NCBI RefSeq assembly: GCF_965283645.1
Contig: NZ_CBDIPG010000001.1
Span: 4,340,001 to 4,404,000, forward strand
Origin: Kordia sp965283645
Lineage (GTDB): Bacteria; Bacteroidota; Bacteroidia; Flavobacteriales; Flavobacteriaceae
Reading direction: 5' to 3'
DNA: 64,000 nt
Shown here: positions 53,576 to 61,832 of the stretch, one piece after another
Layout: the number at the start of each line of letters is the position of its first letter
Numbering within the stretch: position 1 is the stretch's first letter
Made by a program: the position numbers and the translations under genes
The notes under the pieces: generated by a model
Seen by the model: only the letters and a program-made list of their open reading frames with translations
The model's database searches: none
What the model was told of the DNA's origin: nothing

Positions 53576-54127
53576 ATGGCTTACATTCCAAGATTAAAAC
53601 AAGAGTACAAGGATAGAGTTATCCAAGCTCTTACAGACGAATTCAGTTACAACAACGTTATGCAAGTGCCAAAACTTGAAAAAATAGTTTTAAGTAGAGG
53701 TGTTGGTGGTGCTGTAGCTGATAAGAAATTAATTGATCACGCTACGGATGAGTTAGCGAAGATCACGGGACAAAAAGCAATTGCTACAATATCTAAAAAA
53801 GATGTTGCATCTTTCAAATTACGTAAAGGAATGCCAATCGGTGCGAAGGTTACGTTAAGAGGAGAAAAAATGTACGAGTTTTTAGATAGATTGGTTACTT
53901 CAGCCTTACCACGTGTAAGAGATTTTGGAGGAATCAAAGCAAATGGATTCGACGGAAGAGGTAATTATAACTTAGGAATTACTGAGCAAATTATCTTTCC
54001 AGAAATAAATATTGATAAAGTGAACAGAATTGCAGGAATGGATATTACATTTGTAACTTCTGCTTCAACCGATAAAGAAGCTAAATCATTATTAACTCAA
54101 TTAGGATTACCTTTTAAAAAGAATTAA
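53576..54127 (+). CDS. rplE: 50S ribosomal protein L5
   Basis: 183 residues with the 5S-rRNA-binding core (RGVGGAVADKKLIDHA, FRLRKG-like FKLRKGMPIGAKVTLRG) and GRGNYNLGITEQIIFPEI. Binds 5S rRNA with L18. In E. coli the S8 target for spc-operon repression lies at the start of this gene; no such structure is evident here. Confidence 0.98.
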   Translation: MAYIPRLKQEYKDRVIQALTDEFSYNNVMQVPKLEKIVLSRGVGGAVADKKLIDHATDELAKITGQKAIATISKKDVASFKLRKGMPIGAKVTLRGEKMYEFLDRLVTSALPRVRDFGGIKANGFDGRGNYNLGITEQIIFPEINIDKVNRIAGMDITFVTSASTDKEAKSLLTQLGLPFKKN

Positions 54128-54129
54128 TT

Positions 54130-54399
54130 ATGGCTAAAGAATCAATGAAAGCCCGTGAGGTAAAAAGAGCAAAAACGGTTGCTAAATATGCTGAGAAAAG
54201 GAAAGCTTTAAAAGAAGCAGGAGATTACGAAGCATTGCAAAAGTTACCGAAAGATGCTTCACCAGTTCGTATGCACAATCGTTGCAAACTTACTGGAAGA
54301 CCAAAAGGGTACATGCGCCAATTCGGTCTTTCTCGTGTAATGTTTAGAGAAATGGCTAACAAAGGGTTAATCCCTGGAGTTAAAAAGGCAAGTTGGTAA
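54130..54399 (+). CDS. rpsN: 30S ribosomal protein S14, zinc-free type
   Basis: 89 residues of the long form: MAKESMKAREVKRAKTVAKY and RCKLTGRPKGYMRQFGLSRV. It lacks the CxxC pairs of the short zinc-binding form, so its folding needs no zinc. Followed by a 60-base gap with a bulged hairpin before rpsH. Confidence 0.97.
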   Translation: MAKESMKAREVKRAKTVAKYAEKRKALKEAGDYEALQKLPKDASPVRMHNRCKLTGRPKGYMRQFGLSRVMFREMANKGLIPGVKKASW

Positions 54400-54408
54400 A
54401 AATATAAA

Positions 54409-54441
54409 TTGGTTTCAGGTTCGATATACGTCGAAAACCAA
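54409..54441 (+). promoter_or_regulatory. Bulged hairpin upstream of rpsH
   Basis: TTGGTT (54409-54414) pairs with AACCAA (54436-54441), and TTCGA (54420-54424) with TCGAA (54431-54435). There is a one-sided five-base bulge (TCAGG) and a TATACG loop. It ends 18 bases before the rpsH ATG. An asymmetric bulged stem next to the S8 gene invites the idea of an S8-binding regulatory site, which is inference only. Confidence 0.45.
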
Positions 54442-54459
54442 AACCGCAAATAAATAAAT

Positions 54460-54858
54460 ATGTATACAGATCCAATAGCGGATTATTTAACTAGAGTTAG
54501 AAACGCTAGTAGAGCAGGACACAGAGTTGTGGAAATTCCAGCTTCTAAGCTAAAGAAAGAAATCACAAAGATCTTATTTGATCAAGGTTTCATTTTAAGC
54601 TACAAGTTTGAAGATACTACAGTTCAAGGAAGCATCAAAATCGCCTTAAAATACGATAAGATGACTAAAGATCCTGTAATCAAGAAAATTCAAAGAATCA
54701 GTACGCCAGGTTTACGCCAGTATGCTGGAGCTAACGAACTTCCAAGAGTATTAAACGGATTGGGTATTGCTATCGTATCTACTTCTCACGGAGTAATGAC
54801 AGGAAAGCAAGCGCAACGTGAAAATGTTGGTGGAGAAGTTTTATGTTACGTTTACTAA
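54460..54858 (+). CDS. rpsH: 30S ribosomal protein S8
   Basis: 132 residues beginning MYTDPIADYLTRVRNASRAG, with the C-terminal RNA-binding signature GIAIVSTSHGVMTGKQA. S8 binds helix 21 of 16S rRNA and is the usual autogenous repressor of the spc operon. Confidence 0.98.
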   Translation: MYTDPIADYLTRVRNASRAGHRVVEIPASKLKKEITKILFDQGFILSYKFEDTTVQGSIKIALKYDKMTKDPVIKKIQRISTPGLRQYAGANELPRVLNGLGIAIVSTSHGVMTGKQAQRENVGGEVLCYVY

Positions 54859-54876
54859 TAAAAAAGACTTACGAAG

Positions 54877-55419
54877 ATGTCAAGAATAGGTAAAAACCCA
54901 GTAAGTATTCCATCAGGAGTTACTGTAGATATAAAAGAAGGTCAAGTAACCGTAAAAGGTAAATTAGGAGAATTGATTCAACAAGTTGACGGTATCACTG
55001 TTAAACAAGAAGAAGGTCAATTAGTACTAGAACGTCCATCTGAAAGCAAAGATCATAGAGCAAAACACGGTCTATATAGAGCATTACTTAACAACATGGT
55101 TGAAGGTGTCTCTAAAGGATTCACAAAAGAGTTAGAACTAGTTGGAGTTGGTTACAGAGCAAGTAATCAAGGACAAAGACTAGAATTAGCCTTAGGATTC
55201 TCTCACAATATTGTATTAAACTTAGCTGAAGAAGTAAAAGTTGAAACAGTATCTGAGAAAGGAAAGAACCCAATTATAAAATTAACTTCTCACGATAAAC
55301 AATTAGTAGGACAAATTGCTGCTAAAATCCGTGGATTCCGTAAGCCAGAACCTTACAAAGGAAAAGGAGTTAAATTTGTTGGAGAAGTATTAAGAAGAAA
55401 AGCAGGTAAATCAGCTTAA
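54877..55419 (+). CDS. rplF: 50S ribosomal protein L6
   Basis: 180 residues, starting MSRIGKNPVSIPSGVTVDIK, with the C-terminal motif RGFRKPEPYKGKGVKF. Two tandem alpha/beta domains near the factor-binding site. Confidence 0.98.
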   Translation: MSRIGKNPVSIPSGVTVDIKEGQVTVKGKLGELIQQVDGITVKQEEGQLVLERPSESKDHRAKHGLYRALLNNMVEGVSKGFTKELELVGVGYRASNQGQRLELALGFSHNIVLNLAEEVKVETVSEKGKNPIIKLTSHDKQLVGQIAAKIRGFRKPEPYKGKGVKFVGEVLRRKAGKSA

Positions 55420-55428
55420 TAATTAATT

Positions 55429-55782
55429 ATGGGATTATCAAAGACTGAAAGAAGACAGAGAATCAAAAACAGAATCAGAAAAATCGTTGGCGGTACAGAA
55501 GCTAGACCAAGATTAGCTGTTTTTAGAAGTAATAAAGAAATTTATGCTCAAATTATCAATGATGTAGATGGTAAAACAATTGCCGCAGCATCATCTCGTG
55601 ATAAAGACATCAAAGCAGAAGGAACAAAATCAGAAGTTGCTGCCTTAGTAGGGAAGTCAATTGCTGAAAAAGCCCTAAAAGCTGGAATCGAAACAATCGC
55701 GTTTGATAGAGGTGGATATTTATACCACGGTAGAGTAAAATCATTAGCAGAAGGTGCTAGAGAAGGAGGACTTAAATTCTAA
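55429..55782 (+). CDS. rplR: 50S ribosomal protein L18
   Basis: 117 residues with RPRLAVFRSNKEIYAQIIND and FDRGGYLYHGRVKSLAEGAREGG. 5S rRNA-binding partner of L5. Confidence 0.98.
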   Translation: MGLSKTERRQRIKNRIRKIVGGTEARPRLAVFRSNKEIYAQIINDVDGKTIAAASSRDKDIKAEGTKSEVAALVGKSIAEKALKAGIETIAFDRGGYLYHGRVKSLAEGAREGGLKF

Positions 55783-55788
55783 GAAACT

Positions 55789-56313
55789 ATGTATCAGAAA
55801 TACAAAAACGCAGAATTAGTAAAGCCAGGTGGATTAGAATTGAAAGATCGTTTGGTAGGAGTACAACGTGTAACTAAAGTAACCAAAGGTGGTAGAGCTT
55901 TTGGATTCTCAGCTATTGTAGTTGTCGGAGATGAAAACGGTGTTGTAGGACACGGTTTAGGAAAATCAAAAGACGTAGCTACAGCAATTGCAAAAGCAAT
56001 TGAAGATGCTAAGAAGAACTTAGTGCGTATACCTTTACAAAAAGGAACATTACCACATGAGCAAAAAGGTAAATACGGTGGAGCTAGAGTATATATCCAA
56101 CCAGCATCTTCCGGTACGGGAGTTATTGCAGGTGGAGCTGTTCGTGCAGTATTAGAAGCTGTCGGAGTTCACAACGTATTATCTAAGTCACAAGGATCAT
56201 CTAACCCGCACAACGTAGTAAAAGCAACATTTGATGCTTTATTACAATTAAGAGATGCTGGTATTGTTGCAAAACAAAGAGGAATTTCTTTAGAAAAAGT
56301 ATTTAAAGGATAA
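55789..56313 (+). CDS. rpsE: 30S ribosomal protein S5
   Basis: 174 residues with the dsRBD-like N-terminal part (LVGVQRVTKVTKGGRAFGFS) and VGHGLGKSKDVATAIAKA. Contributes to decoding accuracy; no visible spectinomycin-type deletion in the VTKGGRAF loop. Confidence 0.98.
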   Translation: MYQKYKNAELVKPGGLELKDRLVGVQRVTKVTKGGRAFGFSAIVVVGDENGVVGHGLGKSKDVATAIAKAIEDAKKNLVRIPLQKGTLPHEQKGKYGGARVYIQPASSGTGVIAGGAVRAVLEAVGVHNVLSKSQGSSNPHNVVKATFDALLQLRDAGIVAKQRGISLEKVFKG

Positions 56314-56325
56314 ATCAAGGATAAA

Positions 56326-56505
56326 ATGGCAAAAATTAAAGTAACACAAGTAAGAAGCAAAATTAGTCGTCCTCAAAATCAAAAGAGAACACTAGAAGCG
56401 CTAGGTCTTAAAAAGATCGGTCAGGTTGTAGTACATGATGCTACACCAAACATCCTTGGAATGGTAAATAAAGTTAAACATTTAGTTTCTGTTGAAGAAG
56501 CTTAA
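56326..56505 (+). CDS. rpmD: 50S ribosomal protein L30
   Basis: 59 residues, ATG at 56326 to TAA at 56503-56505, starting MAKIKVTQVRSKISRPQNQK and ending HLVSVEEA. The typical L30 core TLEALGLKKIG and NILGMVNKVKHLV are present. It lies 12 bases after rpsE and 15 before rplO, as expected in a spc cluster. Confidence 0.97.
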   Translation: MAKIKVTQVRSKISRPQNQKRTLEALGLKKIGQVVVHDATPNILGMVNKVKHLVSVEEA

Positions 56506-56520
56506 AAATAACAACTAGTT

Positions 56521-56973
56521 ATGGATTTAAGTAACTTAAAACCAGCTGAAGGTTCAGTTCAAAGTAATAACAAAAGAGTAGGTAGAGGACAAGGTTCTGG
56601 AAAAGGTGGTACCGCAACACGTGGTCACAAAGGAGCCAAATCTCGCTCAGGTTATTCAAAGAAAATTGGATTTGAAGGTGGTCAAATGCCTTTACAAAGA
56701 CGTGTTCCTAAGTTTGGATTTACAAACATTAATCGTAAAGAATATCAAGGAGTAAATCTTGATAGATTACAGGAATTAGTTGAAGAAGGAAAAATCACAG
56801 ATACTGTTGATTTACAAACATTAGTAGCGAATAGAGTAGCTAGAAAAACGGATTTAGTAAAAATCCTTGGAAGAGGTGAACTAAAAGCAAAATTAAAGGT
56901 TACAGCTCACAAATTTACAGCTTCAGCTAAAGCAGCTATAGAAGCGGCAGGTGGAGAAGCAGTAACTTTATAA
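56521..56973 (+). CDS. rplO: 50S ribosomal protein L15
   Basis: 150 residues with the Gly-rich N-terminus (RVGRGQGSGKGGTATRGHKG) and GGQMPLQRRVPKFGF. A late 50S assembly protein, directly before secY. Confidence 0.98.
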   Translation: MDLSNLKPAEGSVQSNNKRVGRGQGSGKGGTATRGHKGAKSRSGYSKKIGFEGGQMPLQRRVPKFGFTNINRKEYQGVNLDRLQELVEEGKITDTVDLQTLVANRVARKTDLVKILGRGELKAKLKVTAHKFTASAKAAIEAAGGEAVTL

Positions 56974-56988
56974 TTTCTACAAAGAAGC

Positions 56989-58329
56989 ATGAAAAATTTT
57001 ATTGACACAATAAAAAATATTTGGAACATAGAAGAACTAAAAAATAAAATTTTAGTGACACTAGGACTTTTACTCGTGTACCGTTTCGGTGCGCAAGTAA
57101 GTCTTCCAGGTATGGACTATACAAAACTTGGCGCAGATTTCGCCGGTAACTTTCAAGGTGGTGGAATCGGTAATCTTCTAAACATGTTTACAGGAGGAGC
57201 TTTTGCTAAAGCTTCTGTATTCGCTTTAGGAATTATGCCATACATCTCTGCTTCAATTGTGGTTCAGTTGATGGGAATAGCAATTCCTTATCTACAAAAA
57301 CTCCAAAAAGAAGGAGAAAGTGGTCGTAAAAAAATTACGCAAATCACTAGATGGTTAACAATTGTAATATGTTTGGTGCAAGCACCTTTCTATTTATGGG
57401 GATTAGGACAGTTAGGAGTTCCTGATGAAGCCTTCATGATGGGGAAAGGACTTGACTTTATCATTCCTTCAGTAATTATCCTTGTAACTGGTACTATATT
57501 TGCCATGTGGTTAGGAGAAAAAATTACTGATAAAGGTATCGGAAACGGTATCTCACTATTAATCATGGTAGGAATTATAGCGTACATGCCACAAGCATTT
57601 GTTCAAGAACTTGCTTCTAACGCAAGTAAACCAATGCTTATTCTTATAGAAATTGTAATCTGGTTAGCAATTATTATGGCTAGTATTATGCTGGTAATGG
57701 CAGTTCGTCAAATTCCAGTACAATACGCTAGAAGAACAGCTAGTGGTGGATACGAGAAAAATATCTTCGGAGCAAGACAATTTATTCCATTAAAATTGAA
57801 TGCATCAGGTGTAATGCCAATCATTTTTGCGCAAGCATTAATGTTTGTGCCGTCAGCAATTGGAAAAGGATTAGGTAGTTCAGCTGCTGGACAGTGGATG
57901 ATTGCTAATTTCCAAGATGTATTCGGATTATGGTACAATTTATTGTTCGCCTTCTTAATTATAATATTCACATACTTCTATACTGCAATTACAGTTCCAA
58001 CGAACAAAATGGCAGATGACTTAAAAAGAAGTGGTGGATTTATTCCTGGAATTCGTCCAGGTGGAGAAACAGGAGAATATTTAGACAAGATAATGTCGCA
58101 AATTACGTTGCCAGGATCAATCTTCTTAGCATTGATCGCTATATTCCCAGCAATTGTTGGTAATATATTAGGTATTCAACAAAGTTGGGCACTATTCTTT
58201 GGAGGAACATCGTTGCTAATTATGGTAGGAGTTGCCATCGATACTATGCAACAAATAAACTCATACTTGTTGAACAGACATTATGATGGTTTAATGAAAA
58301 CTGGTAAAAACCGTAAAGTAGTTGCATAA
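56989..58329 (+). CDS. secY: Preprotein translocase subunit SecY
   Basis: 446 residues with ten predicted membrane helices. Conserved stretches are FALGIMPYISASIVVQLM (helix 2), QLMG, QIPVQYARR, and the C-terminal GGTSLLIMVGVAIDTMQQ. It is the channel of the Sec translocon, needed for the many signal-peptide proteins in this window. The map and adk genes that often follow in other phyla are absent. Confidence 0.98.
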   Translation: MKNFIDTIKNIWNIEELKNKILVTLGLLLVYRFGAQVSLPGMDYTKLGADFAGNFQGGGIGNLLNMFTGGAFAKASVFALGIMPYISASIVVQLMGIAIPYLQKLQKEGESGRKKITQITRWLTIVICLVQAPFYLWGLGQLGVPDEAFMMGKGLDFIIPSVIILVTGTIFAMWLGEKITDKGIGNGISLLIMVGIIAYMPQAFVQELASNASKPMLILIEIVIWLAIIMASIMLVMAVRQIPVQYARRTASGGYEKNIFGARQFIPLKLNASGVMPIIFAQALMFVPSAIGKGLGSSAAGQWMIANFQDVFGLWYNLLFAFLIIIFTYFYTAITVPTNKMADDLKRSGGFIPGIRPGGETGEYLDKIMSQITLPGSIFLALIAIFPAIVGNILGIQQSWALFFGGTSLLIMVGVAIDTMQQINSYLLNRHYDGLMKTGKNRKVVA

Positions 58330-58331
58330 TT

Positions 58332-58547
58332 ATGGCTAAACAAGCTGCAATAGAACAAGATGGAACAATCATTGAAGCATTATCAAATGCTATGTTCCGT
58401 GTAGAATTAGAAAACGAGCATATCGTAACGGCTCACATTTCAGGAAAAATGCGCATGCATTATATCAAATTATTACCTGGTGATAAAGTGAAACTAGAAA
58501 TGAGTCCATACGATTTAACTAAAGCAAGAATTACTTATAGATACTAA
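58332..58547 (+). CDS. infA: Translation initiation factor IF-1
   Basis: 71 residues, one S1/OB domain: KQAAIEQDGTIIEALSNAMF, HISGKMRMHYIKLLPGDKV and the C-terminal RITYRY. Starts two bases after the secY stop, which is usual in Bacteroidota. Confidence 0.98.
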   Translation: MAKQAAIEQDGTIIEALSNAMFRVELENEHIVTAHISGKMRMHYIKLLPGDKVKLEMSPYDLTKARITYRY

Positions 58548-58551
58548 AATC

Positions 58552-58668
58552 ATGAAAGTAAGAGCATCAATAAAAAAGAGAAGTCCCGAGTGCAAAATAG
58601 TGCGTCGTAAGGGCAGATTATACGTAATCAATAAAAAGAATCCTAGATTTAAACAAAGACAAGGATAG
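58552..58668 (+). CDS. rpmJ: 50S ribosomal protein L36, zinc-free type
   Basis: 38 residues, ATG at 58552 to TAG at 58666-58668. It begins MKVRASIKKRSPECKIVRRK and ends NPRFKQRQG. Of the four usual zinc ligands (three Cys, one His) only C14 remains, with Ser, Asn and Phe at the others, so this is the C-minus form that does not need zinc. Confidence 0.96.
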   Translation: MKVRASIKKRSPECKIVRRKGRLYVINKKNPRFKQRQG

Positions 58669-58670
58669 TT

Positions 58671-59045
58671 ATGGCAAGAATCGCAGGAGTAGACATTCCA
58701 AAGCACAAGAGAGGAGTTATCGCATTAACATACATCTTTGGAGTCGGAAGAAGTAGAGCTAAAGAAGTTTTAGCCGCAGCAAAAGTAAGTGAAGATACTA
58801 AAGTTTCTGATTGGAACGATGACGAAATCGGTCGTATTCGTGAAGCTGTAGGAACATACACAATTGAAGGTGAATTACGTTCTGAAGTACAATTAAACAT
58901 CAAACGTTTAATGGACATCGGTTGTTACAGAGGAATTCGTCATAGATCTGGACTTCCATTAAGAGGTCAAAGAACTAAGAACAACTCTAGAACAAGAAAA
59001 GGAAGAAGAAAAACTGTTGCTAACAAGAAGAAAGCAACTAAATAA
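58671..59045 (+). CDS. rpsM: 30S ribosomal protein S13
   Basis: 124 residues, beginning MARIAGVDIPKHKRGVIALT, with GIRHRSGLPLRGQRTKNNSR. Contacts the P-site tRNA and the 50S. First gene of the alpha cluster, 2 bases after rpmJ. Confidence 0.98.
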   Translation: MARIAGVDIPKHKRGVIALTYIFGVGRSRAKEVLAAAKVSEDTKVSDWNDDEIGRIREAVGTYTIEGELRSEVQLNIKRLMDIGCYRGIRHRSGLPLRGQRTKNNSRTRKGRRKTVANKKKATK

Positions 59046-59146
59046 TTAAAATAGATGTTGGTAATTAGTATTGAGTAGTGAGAACTAATATGTAATTATA
59101 AAGAATCTAACTACTAACTACTAAAATCTAAATACTAAATAAAAGT
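59046..59146 (+). repeat. Low-complexity ACTACTA-type repeats between rpsM and rpsK
   Basis: 101 bases made of short recurring words such as ATTGAGTAGTGAGA, AACTACTAACTACTA and AATCTAAATACTAAAT. ATTAGT near 59063 can pair with ACTAAT near 59083. AGTAGT in the first half can also pair with ACTACT in the second half. Such a long repetitive spacer is unexpected in an r-protein operon; it may be a dispersed intergenic repeat or a structured leader. Confidence 0.5.
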
Positions 59147-59536
59147 ATGGCAAAGTCTAGCAAGAGTACAAAAAAACGTAAAGTAATCGTTGAGTCAGTT
59201 GGAGCAGCACACGTAACTGCATCTTTCAACAACATCATCATATCACTTACAAACAAAAAAGGAGATGTAATTTCTTGGTCATCTGCTGGTAAAATGGGCT
59301 TTAGAGGTTCTAAAAAGAACACTCCATATGCTGCGCAAACTGCAGCTGAGGACGCATCTAAAGTTGCACACGAAGCAGGTTTACGTAAAGTAAAAGTTTA
59401 CGTAAAAGGTCCAGGTAATGGTAGAGAATCCGCTATCAGAACCATCCACAATGCAGGAATTGAAGTAACCGAAATTATCGATGTTACTCCATTACCACAC
59501 AATGGATGTAGACCTCCAAAAAGAAGAAGAGTATAA
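59147..59536 (+). CDS. rpsK: 30S ribosomal protein S11
   Basis: 129 residues with KRKVIVESVGAAHVTASFNN and the C-terminal DVTPLPHNGCRPPKRRRV. Forms the platform near the mRNA exit. An 83-base structured gap follows. Confidence 0.98.
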   Translation: MAKSSKSTKKRKVIVESVGAAHVTASFNNIIISLTNKKGDVISWSSAGKMGFRGSKKNTPYAAQTAAEDASKVAHEAGLRKVKVYVKGPGNGRESAIRTIHNAGIEVTEIIDVTPLPHNGCRPPKRRRV

Positions 59537-59553
59537 TTAAATTAATTTTCATT

Positions 59554-59603
59554 GAGAGATTAACGATTATCGAAGGAGAAAGCCTTAATTCATAATCACT
59601 CTC
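59554..59603 (+). promoter_or_regulatory. Three-stem hairpin upstream of rpsD
   Basis: Three nested stems share one axis: GAGAG (59554-59558) with CTCTC (59599-59603), GATTAT (59565-59570) with ATAATC (59592-59597), and AAGG (59573-59576) with CCTT (59583-59586). Internal loops separate them. It ends 16 bases before the rpsD ATG and is a candidate S4-responsive leader, by analogy with S4 control of alpha operons. Confidence 0.5.
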
Positions 59604-59619
59604 ATAATAACTATTAGAA

Positions 59620-60225
59620 ATGGCAAGATATACTGGTCCAAAAACTAAAATTGCCCGTAAATTCGGAGAAGCAATTTTCGGAGATGATAAGTCTTTTGAT
59701 AAAAGAAATTATCCTCCAGGTCAACACGGGAACAACAGACGTAGAGGAAAAAAATCTGAATACGCAGTTCAGTTGATGGAAAAACAAAAAGCAAAGTACA
59801 CTTACGGAATTCTTGAGCGTCAGTTCAGAAACTTGTTTGAAAAAGCAAACAGAAGTAAGGCAATTACTGGTGAAGTTTTATTACAATTATGTGAATCACG
59901 TTTAGATAACGTTGTTTTCAGAATGGGTATCGCACCAACAAGAAGCGGAGCAAGACAATTAGTATCGCACCGTCACATCACAGTAAATGGAGAGAAAGTA
60001 AATATTCCTTCATACAGCTTAAAACCTGGTGATGTAGTAGGAGTTAGAGAAAAATCTAAATCCTTAGAAGTTGTATCAAGATCTCTAGCTAACGCTAGCC
60101 ACGTACATGAGTGGATTACATGGAATGGAGAAAAAATGGAAGGTACGTTTGTAACGACTCCTGAAAGACTTCAGATCCCTGAAAATATCAAAGAGCAGTT
60201 AATAGTAGAATTATATTCTAAATAA
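59620..60225 (+). CDS. rpsD: 30S ribosomal protein S4
   Basis: 201 residues with ARYTGPKTKIARKFGEAIFG and the S4 RNA-binding domain ESRLDNVVFRMGIAPTRSGARQLVSH. It lacks the zinc-binding Cys cluster near the N-terminus. A primary 16S binder and, in other bacteria, the autogenous repressor of the alpha operon. Confidence 0.98.
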   Translation: MARYTGPKTKIARKFGEAIFGDDKSFDKRNYPPGQHGNNRRRGKKSEYAVQLMEKQKAKYTYGILERQFRNLFEKANRSKAITGEVLLQLCESRLDNVVFRMGIAPTRSGARQLVSHRHITVNGEKVNIPSYSLKPGDVVGVREKSKSLEVVSRSLANASHVHEWITWNGEKMEGTFVTTPERLQIPENIKEQLIVELYSK

Positions 60226-60250
60226 TAAATAATCAGAAAGTATTCTTAAT

Positions 60251-61243
60251 ATGGCATTATTAAACTTCCAAAAGCCCGATAAAGTTATCATGATTGACTC
60301 ATCTGAGTTCGATGGCAAATTTGAATTTCGTCCTTTAGAACCTGGATACGGGTTAACAATCGGGAACGCATTAAGAAGAGTACTTCTATCATCATTGGAA
60401 GGTTTTGCGATTACTTCTGTTCGTATGGACAAAGTAGATCACGAATTTTCAACGATTTCTGGTGTTGTAGAAGATGTAACAGAAATTATTTTGAATTTAA
60501 AACAAGTTCGTTTTAAAAGACAAATAGACGATATTGATAACGAATCAGTATCGATCTCTGTTTCTGGAAAAGATCAACTTACCGCAGGTGACTTCCAAAA
60601 ATTTATCTCAGGTTTCCAAGTGTTAAACCCAGATTTAGTGATCTGTAACATGGATGCTTCAGTAAACTTAAACATGGAAATTACTATTGAAAAAGGTAGA
60701 GGATATGTTCCAGCTGAAGAAAACAAAAAGTCAAATGCTCCGTTAGGAACGATCTTTACAGATTCAATTTACACACCTGTAAAGAATGTGAAATACAGCA
60801 TAGAAAACTATCGTGTTGAACAAAAAACTGATTATGAAAAATTAGTTTTTGAAATCATTACTGATGGATCTATTCATCCTAAAGAAGCATTAACTGAAGC
60901 TGCAAAAACATTAATTCACCACTTCATGTTATTCTCTGATGAGCGTATCACGTTAGAAGCGGATGAAATTGCACAAACAGAAACATATGATGAAGAATCA
61001 TTACATATGCGTCAACTACTAAAAACAAAATTAGTAGACATGGACCTTTCTGTAAGAGCATTAAACTGTTTAAAAGCTGCAGAAGTAGATACCTTAGGAG
61101 ACTTAGTATCATACAATAAAAATGATTTAATGAAATTCAGAAACTTCGGTAAAAAATCATTAACAGAACTAGAAGAACTAGTAAACGTTAAAGGATTAAG
61201 TTTCGGAATGGACTTATCAAAATATAAATTAGATAAAGATTAA
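60251..61243 (+). CDS. rpoA: RNA polymerase alpha subunit
   Basis: 330 residues. The N-terminal dimerisation domain has LEPGYGLTIGNALRRVLLSS. The alpha-CTD (about residues 255-320) has LLKTKLVDMDLSVRALNCL and LMKFRNFGKKSLTELEEL, used for activator and UP-element contacts. Complete length. Confidence 0.98.
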   Translation: MALLNFQKPDKVIMIDSSEFDGKFEFRPLEPGYGLTIGNALRRVLLSSLEGFAITSVRMDKVDHEFSTISGVVEDVTEIILNLKQVRFKRQIDDIDNESVSISVSGKDQLTAGDFQKFISGFQVLNPDLVICNMDASVNLNMEITIEKGRGYVPAEENKKSNAPLGTIFTDSIYTPVKNVKYSIENYRVEQKTDYEKLVFEIITDGSIHPKEALTEAAKTLIHHFMLFSDERITLEADEIAQTETYDEESLHMRQLLKTKLVDMDLSVRALNCLKAAEVDTLGDLVSYNKNDLMKFRNFGKKSLTELEELVNVKGLSFGMDLSKYKLDKD

Positions 61244-61255
61244 TTCCACTATAAT

Positions 61256-61280
61256 TTGCTCCTCAAATGAGTTGAAGCAA
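61256..61280 (+). promoter_or_regulatory. Hairpin between rpoA and rplQ
   Basis: TTGCT-CC-TCAA / TTGA-AGCAA folds into a stem with a two-base bulge and an ATGAG loop, 23 bases before the rplQ ATG. It could tune L17 relative to alpha or be incidental. Confidence 0.4.
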
Positions 61281-61303
61281 GATAGCGGTAAAAAACAAAT
61301 GTC

Positions 61304-61774
61304 ATGAGACACGGAAAAAAAGTAAATCACTTAGGTAGACAAACAGCGCACAGAAAAGCAATGTTAGCTAATATGGCTTGTTCATTAATTGAACACAAGC
61401 GTATTAACACTACAGTAGCAAAAGCAAAAGCATTAAAGCAATTTGTTGAGCCGTTAGTAACAAAGTCGAAAGATGATACTACACACAATCGTCGTTTAGT
61501 ATTTAGTAAACTAAGAAACAAATACGCTGTTACTGAATTATTCAGAGACGTAGCTGTAAAAGTTGCTGATAGACCAGGTGGTTACACAAGAATTATAAAA
61601 TTAGGAAATCGTCTTGGAGATAATGCTCAAATGGCATTAATCGAATTGGTAGACTACAACGAAACGTACAATACTGAGAAGAAAGCTAAGACTACTAGAC
61701 GTAGTAGAAGAGGTGGTGGAAAGAAAACTACACCAGTAGTAGATACACCAAAAGCTTCAACTGAAGAAGAATAA
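61304..61774 (+). CDS. rplQ: 50S ribosomal protein L17
   Basis: 156 residues with the L17 core (MRHGKKVNHLGRQTAHRKAM, LANMACSLIEHKRI). A C-terminal Lys/Arg/Thr/Ser-rich extension after about residue 120 (RRSRRGGGKKTTP...) ends in acidic residues; such tails are usual in Bacteroidota. Last gene of the superoperon. Confidence 0.97.
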   Translation: MRHGKKVNHLGRQTAHRKAMLANMACSLIEHKRINTTVAKAKALKQFVEPLVTKSKDDTTHNRRLVFSKLRNKYAVTELFRDVAVKVADRPGGYTRIIKLGNRLGDNAQMALIELVDYNETYNTEKKAKTTRRSRRGGGKKTTPVVDTPKASTEEE

Positions 61775-61796
61775 TGAAAAATAATTCATTACATAT

Positions 61797-61832
61797 AAAA
61801 AGGGTAAACTTTCTGAGTTTATCCTTTTTTTT
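61797..61832 (+). terminator. Rho-independent terminator of the ribosomal superoperon
   Basis: AAAAAGGGTAAACT (61797-61810) pairs with AGTTTATCCTTTTT (61816-61829) over a TTCTG loop with one G-T pair, followed by more T. It starts 22 bases after the rplQ stop. Confidence 0.92.

Noticed and set aside
59046..59146. CRISPR-like array
   Set aside because: The recurring words are under 10 bases, overlapping and without spacers of constant length; no cas genes are near.
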